From: Candidatus Thiodiazotropha sp. (ex Epidulcina cf. delphinae)
GTDB taxonomy: Bacteria; Pseudomonadota; Gammaproteobacteria; Chromatiales; Chromatiaceae
Reading direction: 5' to 3'
NCBI GenBank assembly: GCA_025656455.1
Contig: JAHXHS010000019.1
Coordinates: 24,062 to 88,061, forward strand
DNA: 64,000 nucleotides
The translations under genes were made by a program, and so were the position numbers. Positions within the stretch are counted from its first letter, which is position 1. Each line of letters opens with the position of its first letter. The notes beneath the pieces are model-generated. The model saw only the letters and a list, made by a program, of their open reading frames with translations, searched no databases and was not told where the DNA came from. This document shows positions 38,033 to 46,716 of the stretch, piece by piece.

Positions 38033-38311
38033 TCATGCAGCTATTTCTATAGAAACATGCAATCCTAAGCGATGGGCGATATCTACAAGGGTATCCAATC
38101 GGAAGTCGCTTATTTTCCCCTGTCTCAAGGCACTGACACGTGGCTGCGTTATTTGCAGCAGTTTTGCAGCCTCACTTTGCTTCAGGCTTCTGGAAGTCAA
38201 CTCCTCGTTAATCGCTATTAATAGTGCAGATCTTAGTTTTAGGTTTTCAGCCCGGATAGGATCATCTTCCAAGGCATCCCACACACTATTAAATTGTTTT
38301 TCGTTACTCAT
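38033..38311 (-). CDS. HTH antitoxin, HigA/XRE-like
   Basis: A 92-residue protein with a Cro/C1-type helix-turn-helix (RSLKQSEAAKLLQITQPRVS, then ALRQGKISDFRLDTLVDIA). It overlaps the end of the toxin gene by 8 nt. Such proteins neutralise the RelE/HigB-like toxin by binding it and repress the shared promoter; the palindrome at 38648-38660 is the likely operator. Length and composition are normal. Confidence 0.85.
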   Translation of the reverse strand: MSNEKQFNSVWDALEDDPIRAENLKLRSALLIAINEELTSRSLKQSEAAKLLQITQPRVSALRQGKISDFRLDTLVDIAHRLGLHVSIEIAA

Positions 38312-38633
38312 TAAGAAACCTCTGAATTACTTCGCCGAGTGCTCGTTTAGCTGCCTCAATATCGGGTCTAGGAGTTTTTTGTGCTTTTTTTCGAAACGCA
38401 TGTAAAACATAGATTGCCTCATCGAATTTAGCGATATAAATAACGCGCCACTGTCCTTCCTCCTGGATACGAATTTCACGCACGCCTTGCCCGATTGAGG
38501 TCATCGGCTTCCAGTCGATAGGGTCTAATCCGCGCTGTACTCGATCTAACTGATAACCAGCCTCACGTTTCACATCGATAGGAAATTTCCGAATAACTTC
38601 TAACGAGCGACCAATAAACATAATCCCTTTCAT
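38304..38633 (-). CDS. RelE/HigB-like toxin (Gp49 family)
   Basis: A 109-residue protein with the family signature KPMTSIGQGVREIRI, EGQWRVIYIAKFDEAIYVLH and AFRKKAQKTP. The toxin is encoded first and the antitoxin second, as in HigBA-type modules. Family members are ribosome-dependent mRNA interferases. It lies inside the mobile patchwork between the recombinase and the broken HAD gene. Confidence 0.85.
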   Translation of the reverse strand: MKGIMFIGRSLEVIRKFPIDVKREAGYQLDRVQRGLDPIDWKPMTSIGQGVREIRIQEEGQWRVIYIAKFDEAIYVLHAFRKKAQKTPRPDIEAAKRALGEVIQRFLNE

Positions 38634-38647
38634 ATTATATTCCTAGA

Positions 38648-38660
38648 TGTATACTATACA
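38648..38660. promoter_or_regulatory. Palindromic operator of the HigBA-type module
   Basis: TGTATACTATACA is a perfect 13-bp palindrome (odd centre C) 15 bp upstream of the toxin start on the minus strand, in an AT-rich promoter-like stretch. Autoregulation by the antitoxin through such palindromes is typical. Confidence 0.5.
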
Positions 38661-38697
38661 AGTAACAATATGTTTGATAATAGTTAAGTCATTGAAA

Positions 38698-39459
38698 TTA
38701 TTTAATAATAGTTTTTGGTAACATCAAGCAGCGGCAGGTGGTTTTGAATGCCTGATCTATCCTTCTGTCCCAAGGGTCTATATAAATCAAAGACATATCA
38801 GCATTAGTATGACCCAGAACCCCTTGTATTAGCTCAAGGTCATATCCCTTCCGGTCCATCCAGGTCGCCAAGCTTCGTCGACCAGAATGGCTGGATCCAC
38901 CATGAACACCGGCATGTTTGATGAGTTCGCGGGCTAGATTCTCCAGTGAACCGCAGACCATTGTCTCTCTGATGTTGCCATCCGAGTCCTGGTAGCGCTT
39001 CACGTTAAACGCCAGTTTCTGCCATCGCTTGCCTTTCAGTGAGAGGAACACAGGGCTATCCGGCGCAAGGCCTCCATAAGTACCGTCAGGGGATAGCATA
39101 ACTCGATCCTGAAGACGCTGCGCCTTCAGGTCTCCCAGCGCGTTTCGCTGCTGAGGAACCAGGATAAAGATAGTGCGTGGCTTGCCGGTCTTTGTGTAGC
39201 TACCCGGAATTCTGAAGGCCTGCTTCAGCTCACCGGTAGGGTGGTATATATCTTTGACTTTCAGTTGAGCCGCCTCGTTGATACGAAGACCACTACCAAA
39301 CAGCATCCATATCAGGGCTATATTCCGTTTGCCAGTTTCGCCTCGAGAGGCCGCCCAGAGGATATGAGCCAGCTGCTTTGGGTGCTCTATGACCTGTGCC
39401 TGGCCAGAACCGGTAACTATTTCTGTCTTGAGCCGTCTTATTGGCCTGTTTGATGTCAT
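38698..39459 (-). CDS. Short tyrosine-type recombinase/integrase
   Basis: A 253-residue protein consisting almost only of the catalytic domain: GSGLRINEA (first Arg), SSHSGRRSLATWM (H-x2-R), LGHTNADMSLIYI (second His and the Tyr nucleophile). The N-terminal SAM-like DNA-binding domain of phage integrases is reduced to about 25 residues. It could be the mobility enzyme of the island at 37.2-41.3 kb. No attachment site could be defined beyond the parA repeats. Confidence 0.85.
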   Translation of the reverse strand: MTSNRPIRRLKTEIVTGSGQAQVIEHPKQLAHILWAASRGETGKRNIALIWMLFGSGLRINEAAQLKVKDIYHPTGELKQAFRIPGSYTKTGKPRTIFILVPQQRNALGDLKAQRLQDRVMLSPDGTYGGLAPDSPVFLSLKGKRWQKLAFNVKRYQDSDGNIRETMVCGSLENLARELIKHAGVHGGSSHSGRRSLATWMDRKGYDLELIQGVLGHTNADMSLIYIDPWDRRIDQAFKTTCRCLMLPKTIIK

Positions 39460-39626
39460 ACTTCAGTCCCTCGAATATCACAAATTCCACCATATCGGGA
39501 TCTGTGATACCGGTCGTTTCAACAGCCCCTATATAACTCAAACCTAGCAAATTCGGGCCATCATGGGGATATTCATTCTTAGCCCCCTAAACGCGGGTTG
39601 ACCATCCCCTTCACTGGGTATAGCAT

Positions 39627-39641
39627 ATACCATATGGGTAT
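39627..39641. promoter_or_regulatory. Palindromic operator upstream of the Xre/RES module
   Basis: ATACC and GGTAT flank ATATG, 14 bp before the antitoxin start and just ahead of its TAGGAG ribosome site. This is the expected place for an autoregulatory operator of an Xre-type antitoxin. Confidence 0.45.
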
Positions 39642-39655
39642 TTTAGGAGTGTCAT

Positions 39656-40195
39656 ATGAGCACTGAAGACAAGTCAATCGCCGTCCCCAGGGAAGGCAAA
39701 GTGTCTAGACATCGGGCGAAGCAGGTTGCCGATACCGGGCTCTACACGGGGGGCAAGATCTACAGAAGGACCGGGCAAATAGAAAATCCTCTTGTTGCCA
39801 AAGTCACTGGCGTTCGCTCAGGCAGCCGGGAAAAAATGCTGACCCGCATTAAAAAGGGCTTAAAGTTTACCGCCATTGCCCAACTTGAGAATGCACTGCA
39901 TGCCTCCCAAAAAGAAATCGCCCAGGTATTATCCATTCCCCTCTCGACCCTCAATCGCCGGAAAAAAGAGGGGCACCTGCAGACTGACGAATCGGATCGG
40001 GTGGTACGGCTGGCTCATCTCACAGATGCGGCCCTTGCCTTAATGCAGGGTGACGAAAAAGCCGCCGTGGCCTGGCTACGCACACCGCTCGATATCCTGG
40101 GGGGCGAGTCACCCTTAGAACATGCCGGTACAGAACTAGGCGCCAGGGACGTAGAAGACCTCATCGGTCGCTTGCGTCACGGTGTCTTTAGCTGA
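39656..40195 (+). CDS. Xre/MbcA/ParS-type antitoxin
   Basis: A 179-residue protein. Residues about 60-110 form an HTH (AIAQLENALHASQKEIAQVL, then SIPLSTLNRRKKEG), and residues about 130-175 form the DUF2384 toxin-binding domain (AAVAWLRTPLDILGGESPLE, then GARDVEDLIGRLRHGVFS). Its stop overlaps the toxin start by one base. The basic N-terminal 55 residues are longer than usual. Confidence 0.92.
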   Translation: MSTEDKSIAVPREGKVSRHRAKQVADTGLYTGGKIYRRTGQIENPLVAKVTGVRSGSREKMLTRIKKGLKFTAIAQLENALHASQKEIAQVLSIPLSTLNRRKKEGHLQTDESDRVVRLAHLTDAALALMQGDEKAAVAWLRTPLDILGGESPLEHAGTELGARDVEDLIGRLRHGVFS

Positions 40196-40665
40196 TGCTG
40201 ACAGGCTGGCGGATCGCACAACCGGAATTTGCATCGACGCCCGATGAAATGATGTCTGGTGAAGGGGCGTTCTTATACGGCGGACGGTGGAACAGTCAAG
40301 GCGTCAGGGTTGTCTATCTCGGCAGCAGCTTGGCTCAGGCCGCTATGGAGCTATTGATACACCTGGGTCGCGCCGACATCCTTAAATCCTTTCGTATAAT
40401 GGAAGTCTCTTTTGCTGAAGCGCTGGTGCAACACATCGCGTTAGCCGATTTACCGGATGATTGGCGAGAGCCCTCTATGGCGCCTGCTGTGCAGGCAGTC
40501 GGGGATTTGTGGGCCACCGAGAAAAGCTCGCTCATACTACAAGTCCCCAGTGCCGCCTTGCCGGGAGAATACAACTACCTTTTTAACCCGTTGCATCCGG
40601 ATGCAGCTAAAGCCACATTCAGCACTATCACGTCATTCAGTTATGATCCCAGACTGGTGAAGTAG
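40195..40665 (+). CDS. RES-domain toxin
   Basis: A 156-residue protein with the RES motifs: GWRIAQPEFA, GGRWNSQGVRVVYLGSSLA with the conserved Arg, then AAMELLIHLG with the Glu, and the C-terminal YNYLFNPLHPDA. RES toxins degrade NAD+ and stop growth; the antitoxin encoded just before binds and blocks them. Length is normal and the active-site set looks complete, so the module is probably functional. Confidence 0.92.
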   Translation: MLTGWRIAQPEFASTPDEMMSGEGAFLYGGRWNSQGVRVVYLGSSLAQAAMELLIHLGRADILKSFRIMEVSFAEALVQHIALADLPDDWREPSMAPAVQAVGDLWATEKSSLILQVPSAALPGEYNYLFNPLHPDAAKATFSTITSFSYDPRLVK

Positions 40666-40716
40666 CAAGGGTGGGAATGTTCTGGGGAGGAGGAGGGGTA
40701 AGAGGAGAGAGGGGAA

Positions 40717-40744
40717 GCCCTGGCCCCCTAAATGGGGGTAGGGC
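40717..40744. repeat. Nested inverted repeat after the RES toxin gene
   Basis: GCCCT/AGGGC and CCCCC/GGGGG arms nest around a TAAAT centre, 52 bp after the toxin stop. No T-run follows, so termination is uncertain. A related CCCCCTAAA...GGGT sequence stands before the antitoxin (about 39583-39600), so these may mark the edges of the cassette. Confidence 0.4.
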
Positions 40745-40808
40745 ATGCAAAAGACACTATCAGTCAATACAGTACTTATTGATCAACGCTAGACAAACAT
40801 AGGAGACC

Positions 40809-40825
40809 CCCCAGCTCTGCTGGGG
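40809..40825 (+). mobile_element. IS200/IS605-type left-end hairpin (candidate)
   Basis: CCCCAGC and GCTGGGG surround a TCT loop. It lies about 90 bp before an IS200-type transposase start, the place where single-strand hairpins are recognised by Y1 transposases. Confidence 0.5.
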
Positions 40826-40914
40826 AGGCATTAGCGGTTTGACAAATCCGGGAATCTCATGGGAACTCCCAAACGTGAGCCGCCAAGCACCACGTTCAGG
40901 AGAAACCATGAGAC

Positions 40915-41016
40915 ATGAGACAAGTGAACAGTTTAAGTCACACCCGTTGGGAGTGTAAGTACCACATCGTATTTATCCCGAAGTATCGAAGGAAAGCGAT
41001 ATTTGGTCAGATACGC
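40915..41016 (+). pseudogene. IS200/IS605 TnpA fragment
   Basis: Codons for SLSHTRWECKYHIVFIPKYR and then RKAIFGQIR are the typical start of Y1 transposases. After about 34 codons the similarity is lost, so the HUH motif and catalytic Tyr are absent. Together with the hairpin at 40809-40825 it is a decayed 5' end of an insertion sequence. Confidence 0.75.
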
Positions 41017-41137
41017 CACAGGAAAGGAGGGGAACCTGTCGTTCTGATGAGAAAGCGTAAGTTCGAGCAGGCAGTCCCTGCGAGACTGAAAGCTGATGCA
41101 GAGCACAGGTATACGCCCGCGCATCGTTAAGCGGTCA

Positions 41138-41310
41138 TCAGAGGTCGTAGACGTGGTTCGCCGATTCCCGGAACCACTCGACCAGTTTGCCGTCAGGATC
41201 GTCCGAGAGCACGATGTCCAGGTGTCCGCGAGGATGCCGCCGAGGTTGGCGCAGACCGAGGTCTTGCCCACGCCGCCCTTGGTGCTGACCACACCGTATT
41301 TCTTCGCCAT
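41138..41310 (-). pseudogene. parA fragment (copy 2) with internal deletion
   Basis: Reading from ATG 41310, MAKKYGVVSTKGGVGKTSVC followed by ANLGGILAD is a ParA N-terminus. After about 29 codons the frame breaks, and in another frame DIVLSDDPDGKLVEWFRESA continues the same ParA family, ending at a stop near 41138. The sequence between (including the second ATPase motif) is deleted. The first part lies in the 79-bp repeat shared with 37261-37339. Confidence 0.7.
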
Positions 41311-41337
41311 AGTGTCACCTGCAATTCAGTCCGTTCA
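41260..41337. repeat. 79-bp direct repeat, copy 2 (parA 5' end)
   Basis: See copy 1 at 37261-37339. Copy 2 retains the intact Walker A codons (GGVGKT), so copy 1 is the more degenerate. Confidence 0.8.
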
Positions 41338-41436
41338 AATCATGCAGGTCATGCCGTAATATCAACCGCCCCAAACGCCCAACATTTAACATAATATACA
41401 TTATGACCCAAACGCGGTCTCGCTACCTGCCAACTG

Positions 41437-42765
41437 TCACTCAGATTGGGAAATATCATATCGCTTCATCTTCTCCCACAGGCTCTTGCGGCTGATGCCT
41501 AGGCTTGAGGCTGTCTCTACGATGCGCCATTGATGTTGTTCTAATTTCTCTTGCAGCAGGTTCTTCTCATATTGCTCCATCGCTTCCTTTAGATTGACCT
41601 GTTCTGACGAAATCCCATGTTCATCTCCTCCTGATGCGCCGAATTCTCTCGGTCCGAGCACTTCCTGCGGCGATAGAATACAGGCGCGCTCTACTGCATT
41701 CGAAAGTTCCCTCAAGTTGCCAGGCCAGTGCTGCTTTTCCAGATAGCGTAGAGAAAGCGGCAGAATCAAACGCCGCTCTTTATGTTCATGGAAATAATTT
41801 TCGACAATCCGGTGCGCCAACCAACTAATATCCTCTTTTCGCTCTCGCAAAGGCGGTATATGGATATGCGCGACATTTATCCTGAAATAGAGATCTTCTC
41901 GAAATTCCCCGTTGGCGACCATCTTCTTCAGGTCTCTGTTGGTTGCATAGACTATGCGAAGATCGACGGGTATCTGCTCCTCGCTTCCTATTCGTTGTAC
42001 CTCTCTCTCCTGTATGCTGCGCAATAGTTTTGCCTGCATCCTTGGCGAGGTCTCCCCGACCTCATCGAGAAACAGTACGCCGCCGCTTGCCTGTTCAAAC
42101 ACCCCTCGCCTGGACTTCGTCGCTCCTGTGAAGGCGCCTTTTTCATGACCGAACAGTTCGGCTTCAAGAAGTTCTTCAGGTAACGCTGCACAGTTTAGGG
42201 CCACAAAGGGTCTGTCTGTGTCTTGATTGGACCTGTTTGCGAAATACCTTGCTGCATACTCCTTGCCGACACCTGATTCACCGGTAATCAAGATATCCAC
42301 CTTGTGATCCGCCAGGCGGTCCAAGGTGCTTTTGATTTGTCTCATCTTGGTTGATACGCCAAGCACCGTGCTGCTTTGCTCCGCATCGCCGAAAAGCGCG
42401 GGCGAGACCTCCCTCAGCTTGTCCAACAATTCGTCAAGGTCGAATGGTTTCGTGATGTAATCGTTTGCGCCCAATTTCAAGAGACTGACGGCCTGATCGA
42501 TAGTGCCATAACCGGTAATGAATATTGTCGGAGGTGGTATCTTGTCTGCATCCAGGATACTGCTGAAGAGTTTGTCGCCACTCATGTCCGGTAAGCGTAT
42601 GTCGGTGATCAGTGCCGCGTATTCCGTACTTAACAGTGACTCAAGCGCTTCGTTCGCATTATTAAAACAGACACATTCGATATCTTCGATATTGAATCGT
42701 TGACGGAGCGATGCGCGCATGATTTCGTCGTCTTCAACAAGACATAAGCGTGTAGAATTACTCAC
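41437..42765 (-). CDS. Sigma-54-dependent response regulator (NtrC family)
   Basis: A 442-residue protein with a receiver domain (LVEDDE, LITDIRLPDMSG with the phospho-Asp, YITKPFD), an AAA+ core (GESGVGKE, GAFTGA, VLFLDEVGE) and a Fis-type HTH (RIVETASSLGISRKSLWEKM). It is the last gene of the long minus-strand operon, overlapping the kinase gene by 4 nt. By analogy with AioR/ArxR it should activate the molybdoenzyme operon; the GTTAC palindromes upstream of 54592 are the likely binding sites. Confidence 0.93.
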   Translation of the reverse strand: MSNSTRLCLVEDDEIMRASLRQRFNIEDIECVCFNNANEALESLLSTEYAALITDIRLPDMSGDKLFSSILDADKIPPPTIFITGYGTIDQAVSLLKLGANDYITKPFDLDELLDKLREVSPALFGDAEQSSTVLGVSTKMRQIKSTLDRLADHKVDILITGESGVGKEYAARYFANRSNQDTDRPFVALNCAALPEELLEAELFGHEKGAFTGATKSRRGVFEQASGGVLFLDEVGETSPRMQAKLLRSIQEREVQRIGSEEQIPVDLRIVYATNRDLKKMVANGEFREDLYFRINVAHIHIPPLRERKEDISWLAHRIVENYFHEHKERRLILPLSLRYLEKQHWPGNLRELSNAVERACILSPQEVLGPREFGASGGDEHGISSEQVNLKEAMEQYEKNLLQEKLEQHQWRIVETASSLGISRKSLWEKMKRYDISQSE

Positions 42766-44201
42766 ATTCTCTCCCCTATCGGTAATTCCACCTTGAATCT
42801 TGTCTTTCCATTCTCGGATCTAACTTTAATCTTTCCATCAAGCAGATGAACAAGTTGATAGCTAACCCATAATCCCAATCCGTTTCCGGTGGCTCCGTCC
42901 GCAAAGGGTTCGAACAAATGCATCATGCGCGCTTTTGGGATTTCCGGTCCTTCATTTTCCACTCTCATACTTAATATACCGTTCTTCGAATCTACCAAAC
43001 ATTGTACCATACCTTTTTCGTTTGAGGCCTGAACGGCATTTAAGGACAAATTGATAAGAAGTTGTCTTATCGGTGTCGACGGCAAGGGTATGTTGTCTGT
43101 AATTTCATTTCCCCAGACCAGCTCAATACCCTTTCGATTGACGTCCGGAAGCAATAATGTGCGTATGTCGTCAATATCCTTGGGACTCAGGCTGTGGCTT
43201 CGTGGATTCGCTTCTACAAGCAGGGCTGAGACGGTATCGCGTATTTGCTGTAAGCCGCGCTCTATCAGCGAAAAGGTCTCTCGCCCGAGATCATCGGTTT
43301 CGCTATAGTGTCTGAATGTATTGAGCGCATTCAACATGCCTCCCAGCGGATTGTTGATTTCATGCGCAACACCGGCCGCCAGCCGGCCGACCGCGGCAAG
43401 GCGCTCTGAAGTGAGCATATTGTTCTCCAACTGCTCTTTTTCCTCCAGCTCCAGCAGCATTTTCTGAAAACTGACGCCTAACTGACCAATCTCGTCATCA
43501 CCCAGGCGGAGATTACATACGATCTCCTCCGGCTTTTCGTGTCCGACCATTGACATGCACTTGGCGAGTTGCCCCAACGGTGATACCACCCGATTTCCGA
43601 GAAACCACCCCAACGGCAGTAACAATACGGTCACCACCAGGGCTGACATCACCACTCTTTCGACGATGGAGATAAAGCGGGGCCAAAACAAGGACCTATC
43701 GTAGCCGACAATCAGAGTCCCTATAGCCACACCATCAGTCAGCATGGGCAGGATTACGTAAAGCCGTTGATCATTCTTATGTTCGTATGAGCGGGGATCC
43801 AGGTTTCCAGTTAACCGGAGCGCCTCTACCTCGACACGCGCTAGCTCAGCGCCATGTGAACGCAGCGGTGTGGTGACCGCCAGTTCTCTTGGGTGATTCG
43901 ACACATAAATCAAGCCATCTCTATCGAGCACCACGAGAAGCCGGCTCGATGCTTCGCCTGGCCATCCCTCTGCCGCCTGCACCAGACGGTAAGCACCCCA
44001 AAGATCATCATGCAACATGGCGTTCGGAAGGCTGTTTGATAGAACGCTACCGATCTCTACGGCGTTATGGAAAGCCTCTTCCCTGAGCTCTTCGTAGGCC
44101 CGCCAGGTTAGCGCTAGGGTCACGACGCTGGCGGTGATGAGAATTACCAAGGTGAGTATAAACGGTACTTTCACCCGGTAGCTTATATCGCCAAGCATCA
44201 T
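42762..44201 (-). CDS. Membrane sensor histidine kinase
   Basis: A 479-residue kinase with TM1 (FILTLVILITASVVTLAL), a periplasmic domain of about 150 residues, TM2 (VVMSALVVTVLLLPLGW), HAMP, HisKA (GVAHEINNPLGG with the phospho-His) and a HATPase_c domain (NLSLNAVQASNEKG, GLGLWVSYQLV). It overlaps the binding protein gene and the regulator gene by 4 nt each. It probably reads the state of the periplasmic PhnD-like protein and phosphorylates the sigma-54 regulator. Confidence 0.93.
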   Translation of the reverse strand: MMLGDISYRVKVPFILTLVILITASVVTLALTWRAYEELREEAFHNAVEIGSVLSNSLPNAMLHDDLWGAYRLVQAAEGWPGEASSRLLVVLDRDGLIYVSNHPRELAVTTPLRSHGAELARVEVEALRLTGNLDPRSYEHKNDQRLYVILPMLTDGVAIGTLIVGYDRSLFWPRFISIVERVVMSALVVTVLLLPLGWFLGNRVVSPLGQLAKCMSMVGHEKPEEIVCNLRLGDDEIGQLGVSFQKMLLELEEKEQLENNMLTSERLAAVGRLAAGVAHEINNPLGGMLNALNTFRHYSETDDLGRETFSLIERGLQQIRDTVSALLVEANPRSHSLSPKDIDDIRTLLLPDVNRKGIELVWGNEITDNIPLPSTPIRQLLINLSLNAVQASNEKGMVQCLVDSKNGILSMRVENEGPEIPKARMMHLFEPFADGATGNGLGLWVSYQLVHLLDGKIKVRSENGKTRFKVELPIGERM

Positions 44202-45070
44202 ATTCCCTTCTCCACAATCCCGATCGAATACGCAATGCTGTCATACAACGCCTCGTTACCGACCACGAAACCGTCCAGATTCAGCCTTTGCAGGATTTTA
44301 GATCCCGTATTGTCGGAAGACATATGAATCAGCACATTCCTCAGATTTTCAGCGCGCTGTTGAGCAAGATTCCGCCGGATAACCAACGGGGGAAAGCCAT
44401 ATTCCGGGGATTTGGAGACCACCCTTGTGCGTTTTGATAACTCAGGATCCTTTTCGGCAAGTGTTTCCCAAACGTAGCTATCGACAGCCCCGCCTTGCGC
44501 CACGCCATCGGCTACCGCCTTAACCACATCCCGGTGTGACCATGTGAAAAACGTCTTGGCAAAAAAATGTTTGGGATCGATGCCTAGGCTTATCAGACTG
44601 AGCTGCGGATAGAGATAGCCGGAGTTGGAATCCGGATCTGAGTAGGCGAACACTTTTTTCTTCAGATCCGTCAACTTCTGAGTCTTGGTGTCTGATGAGG
44701 GAACAATAATGTACGAATGGTATAAAGGCTTCCCCTTGAACAGGGGCACATTCAGCAATTCCAGTTCATCCCTGTGTCTTAAATAGGGGGATCCGCACAA
44801 CCAGGCGGCATCCAAATCACCGGCTAACAGGAGATCGGTTACCTCCCGGTAGGTTCGTCGCTGTACGATTTCCACCGGGGCCTGCAGATGATTGGCGAGG
44901 TAGATCCGCCAATCATTTACGAACGAGGTCCCTTCAGCGAAAATCACGGATGTTAAACCGATCCTATATCCTTTCGCCCCATCCGCTAAAGCGTTAGAAG
45001 TACTGGAAACAGATAGGACCGTAATTACACATACGGCCAGCATCACTCGGATACTAGTGTACCTCGTCAT
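44198..45070 (-). CDS. PhnD-type periplasmic oxyanion-binding protein
   Basis: A 290-residue protein. I place the start at ATG 45070 because the next residues (MTRYTSIRVMLAVCVITVLS, cleavage near ALA-DG) form a clean signal peptide. YRIGLTSVIFAEGTSF and PLYHSYIIVPSSDTKTQKLT, and SYVWETLAEKDPEL are typical of the phosphonate/phosphite-binding family, of which AioX and ArxX are oxyanion-sensing members. The start overlaps the preceding gene by 17 bp. With the kinase and regulator it forms an AioXSR-like sensing triad. Confidence 0.85.
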   Translation of the reverse strand: MTRYTSIRVMLAVCVITVLSVSSTSNALADGAKGYRIGLTSVIFAEGTSFVNDWRIYLANHLQAPVEIVQRRTYREVTDLLLAGDLDAAWLCGSPYLRHRDELELLNVPLFKGKPLYHSYIIVPSSDTKTQKLTDLKKKVFAYSDPDSNSGYLYPQLSLISLGIDPKHFFAKTFFTWSHRDVVKAVADGVAQGGAVDSYVWETLAEKDPELSKRTRVVSKSPEYGFPPLVIRRNLAQQRAENLRNVLIHMSSDNTGSKILQRLNLDGFVVGNEALYDSIAYSIGIVEKGI

Positions 45071-45773
45071 AAATACTGTAACCTTTGTGTAATAGATCAG
45101 CCGATAACAGATCCACCCCCGCTTCCCGTGCGAACTTTTCGCTGACCACGACAGCCGATGCACCACCGGTTTTCACTAGATTGTGCAGATGCCTTCGATC
45201 CGATACCCCGCCGGAAATCCAGATATCCAGCGGAGTTCCGCGGACCTTGTCAAGCATCTCAAGATCCAGGCCTTTGGCGTCGAACTCTGCTGTCTCCGAA
45301 TGCAGCCACAAGCACGGAAAGCCCATGGCTAGGGCTAAGGCCATCGCCTCAGTCAGGGAAATATCTTCATTGCTTAGTCGCCACGCTCGAAGGCTTGCCG
45401 TATCGGGCGTATAGAAGGAAAAACCTTCTCCGTTGGCCGGACCCGGGAAACAATAGTTAGTTTGCGGGCGGTATAGGCTCAACTTAGGGACCCAGTCGAG
45501 CTCAGGCCAGCGATCCCTGAGTTTGGCGACTGCTTCCAATCCTTCGTTTGACACCCATTGGCAGGCCCTCTCCTCAAGCCAGATCCTATCCCTTTCCGGG
45601 TCTCCCGCCGATATCACGGCATGTTCGACAGGCATTTGTCGAAACGCCTCAATGCTGCAGTGGCATGGGTCGAGAACCACGGCATCGGCTCCGCGCATCC
45701 ATTCGGATGCGCCCTCTTCCCCCGTTGCGGAGCTTTGTCCATGCGTTACGAATAGCTCGGTTTTTTCCTTCAT
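45054..45773 (-). CDS. HisA/HisF-like TIM-barrel protein of unknown function
   Basis: A 239-residue soluble protein. VVLDPCHCSIEAFRQMP, FDAKGLDLEMLDKVRGTP and especially DIWISGGVSDRRHLHNLVKT, then GASAVVVSEKFA look like the C-terminal phosphate-binding loops of HisA/HisF-type barrels. I know no function for it. It lies between Mrp and the binding protein gene inside the respiratory operon, so a role in cofactor or enzyme maturation is possible. Confidence 0.55.
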   Translation of the reverse strand: MKEKTELFVTHGQSSATGEEGASEWMRGADAVVLDPCHCSIEAFRQMPVEHAVISAGDPERDRIWLEERACQWVSNEGLEAVAKLRDRWPELDWVPKLSLYRPQTNYCFPGPANGEGFSFYTPDTASLRAWRLSNEDISLTEAMALALAMGFPCLWLHSETAEFDAKGLDLEMLDKVRGTPLDIWISGGVSDRRHLHNLVKTGGASAVVVSEKFAREAGVDLLSADLLHKGYSIYDEVH

Positions 45774-45786
45774 TGCCTACCCTGTA

Positions 45787-46716
45787 TCAGTCGTGCAGGA
45801 GGTTTTCCCAGAATGATACATGTTCCTGGCGCCGTCGGGCATCCCCATCTCGCGCCCGGCATGCAATTTCCCTTGCTACCGCAGCATCCACTTTGGCCGC
45901 CAATTCCTTAAAGGCCCGGGCCACTTCCCCCTCTGATTTAGCGATAACCAAAGGATGTCCATTGTCGATATGGCACTGCCCTTCGGGATCGAACGGTATC
46001 CCTCCCAGAAAAGGAATGTGTTTACGTTCCGCCAATGCTGCCGCTGCACCATCGGGAAAGAGATCCTGTGACTCGCCGCAGCAGGGACAGATATATCGAT
46101 CCATGTTCTCGACAAGGCCGAATACCGGAATGTCCAGATCGTGGAACAGCGCCACGCCACGGGCGGCATCCACCAGCGACAACTTCTGCGGCGTGGTTAC
46201 AAGCAGCGTACCCGTTATTGGGATCTGTTCGAGAATCGTCAATGGCACATCACCGGTGCCTGGCGGCAAATCCACCAACAACATATCCAGCTCCGGCCAG
46301 GCCAGATGCCGAAACATCTGTATTAATGTCTGTGCCACCAACGGTCCCTTCCAAACCAGCGCTGCTTCGGGAGGCAGTTGATTGCCAACCGATGCTGTCC
46401 AAACACCATGATTCCGCACCGGTATGGCTCGTCCATTAGCATCAATGGAGAGCTGTGTATCGGCGCCCATCATACGGGTGATGGAAGGTCCGTAAAGGTC
46501 GGCATCCAGGATGCCGATACGTTTACCCATCTGGGACAGGGTACAGGCCAGATTCACCGTTAGCGTCGATTTTCCGACCCCGCCCTTGCCACTGGCCACC
46601 AGGACTATGCTCTCGACTCCCTCAACAGGCTGATGCGGTTCGGCATACCGGGAATCAGGGGCTGCGGCACCCGAACCGGATTGCACGAAGCGGGGGAATT
46701 CGGGCGACTTACTCAT
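45787..46716 (-). CDS. Mrp/NBP35 P-loop ATPase 2
   Basis: A 309-residue protein with the deviant Walker A GKGGVGKST near residue 43, LVDLPPGTGDVPL, and the C-terminal CPCC pair that binds a bridging Fe-S cluster in Mrp/ApbC scaffolds. It lacks the N-terminal MIP18-like domain of its upstream neighbour. Mrp proteins carry and deliver Fe-S clusters. Its 5' end overlaps the previous gene by 4 nt. Confidence 0.88.
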   Translation of the reverse strand: MSKSPEFPRFVQSGSGAAAPDSRYAEPHQPVEGVESIVLVASGKGGVGKSTLTVNLACTLSQMGKRIGILDADLYGPSITRMMGADTQLSIDANGRAIPVRNHGVWTASVGNQLPPEAALVWKGPLVAQTLIQMFRHLAWPELDMLLVDLPPGTGDVPLTILEQIPITGTLLVTTPQKLSLVDAARGVALFHDLDIPVFGLVENMDRYICPCCGESQDLFPDGAAAALAERKHIPFLGGIPFDPEGQCHIDNGHPLVIAKSEGEVARAFKELAAKVDAAVAREIACRARDGDARRRQEHVSFWENLLHD

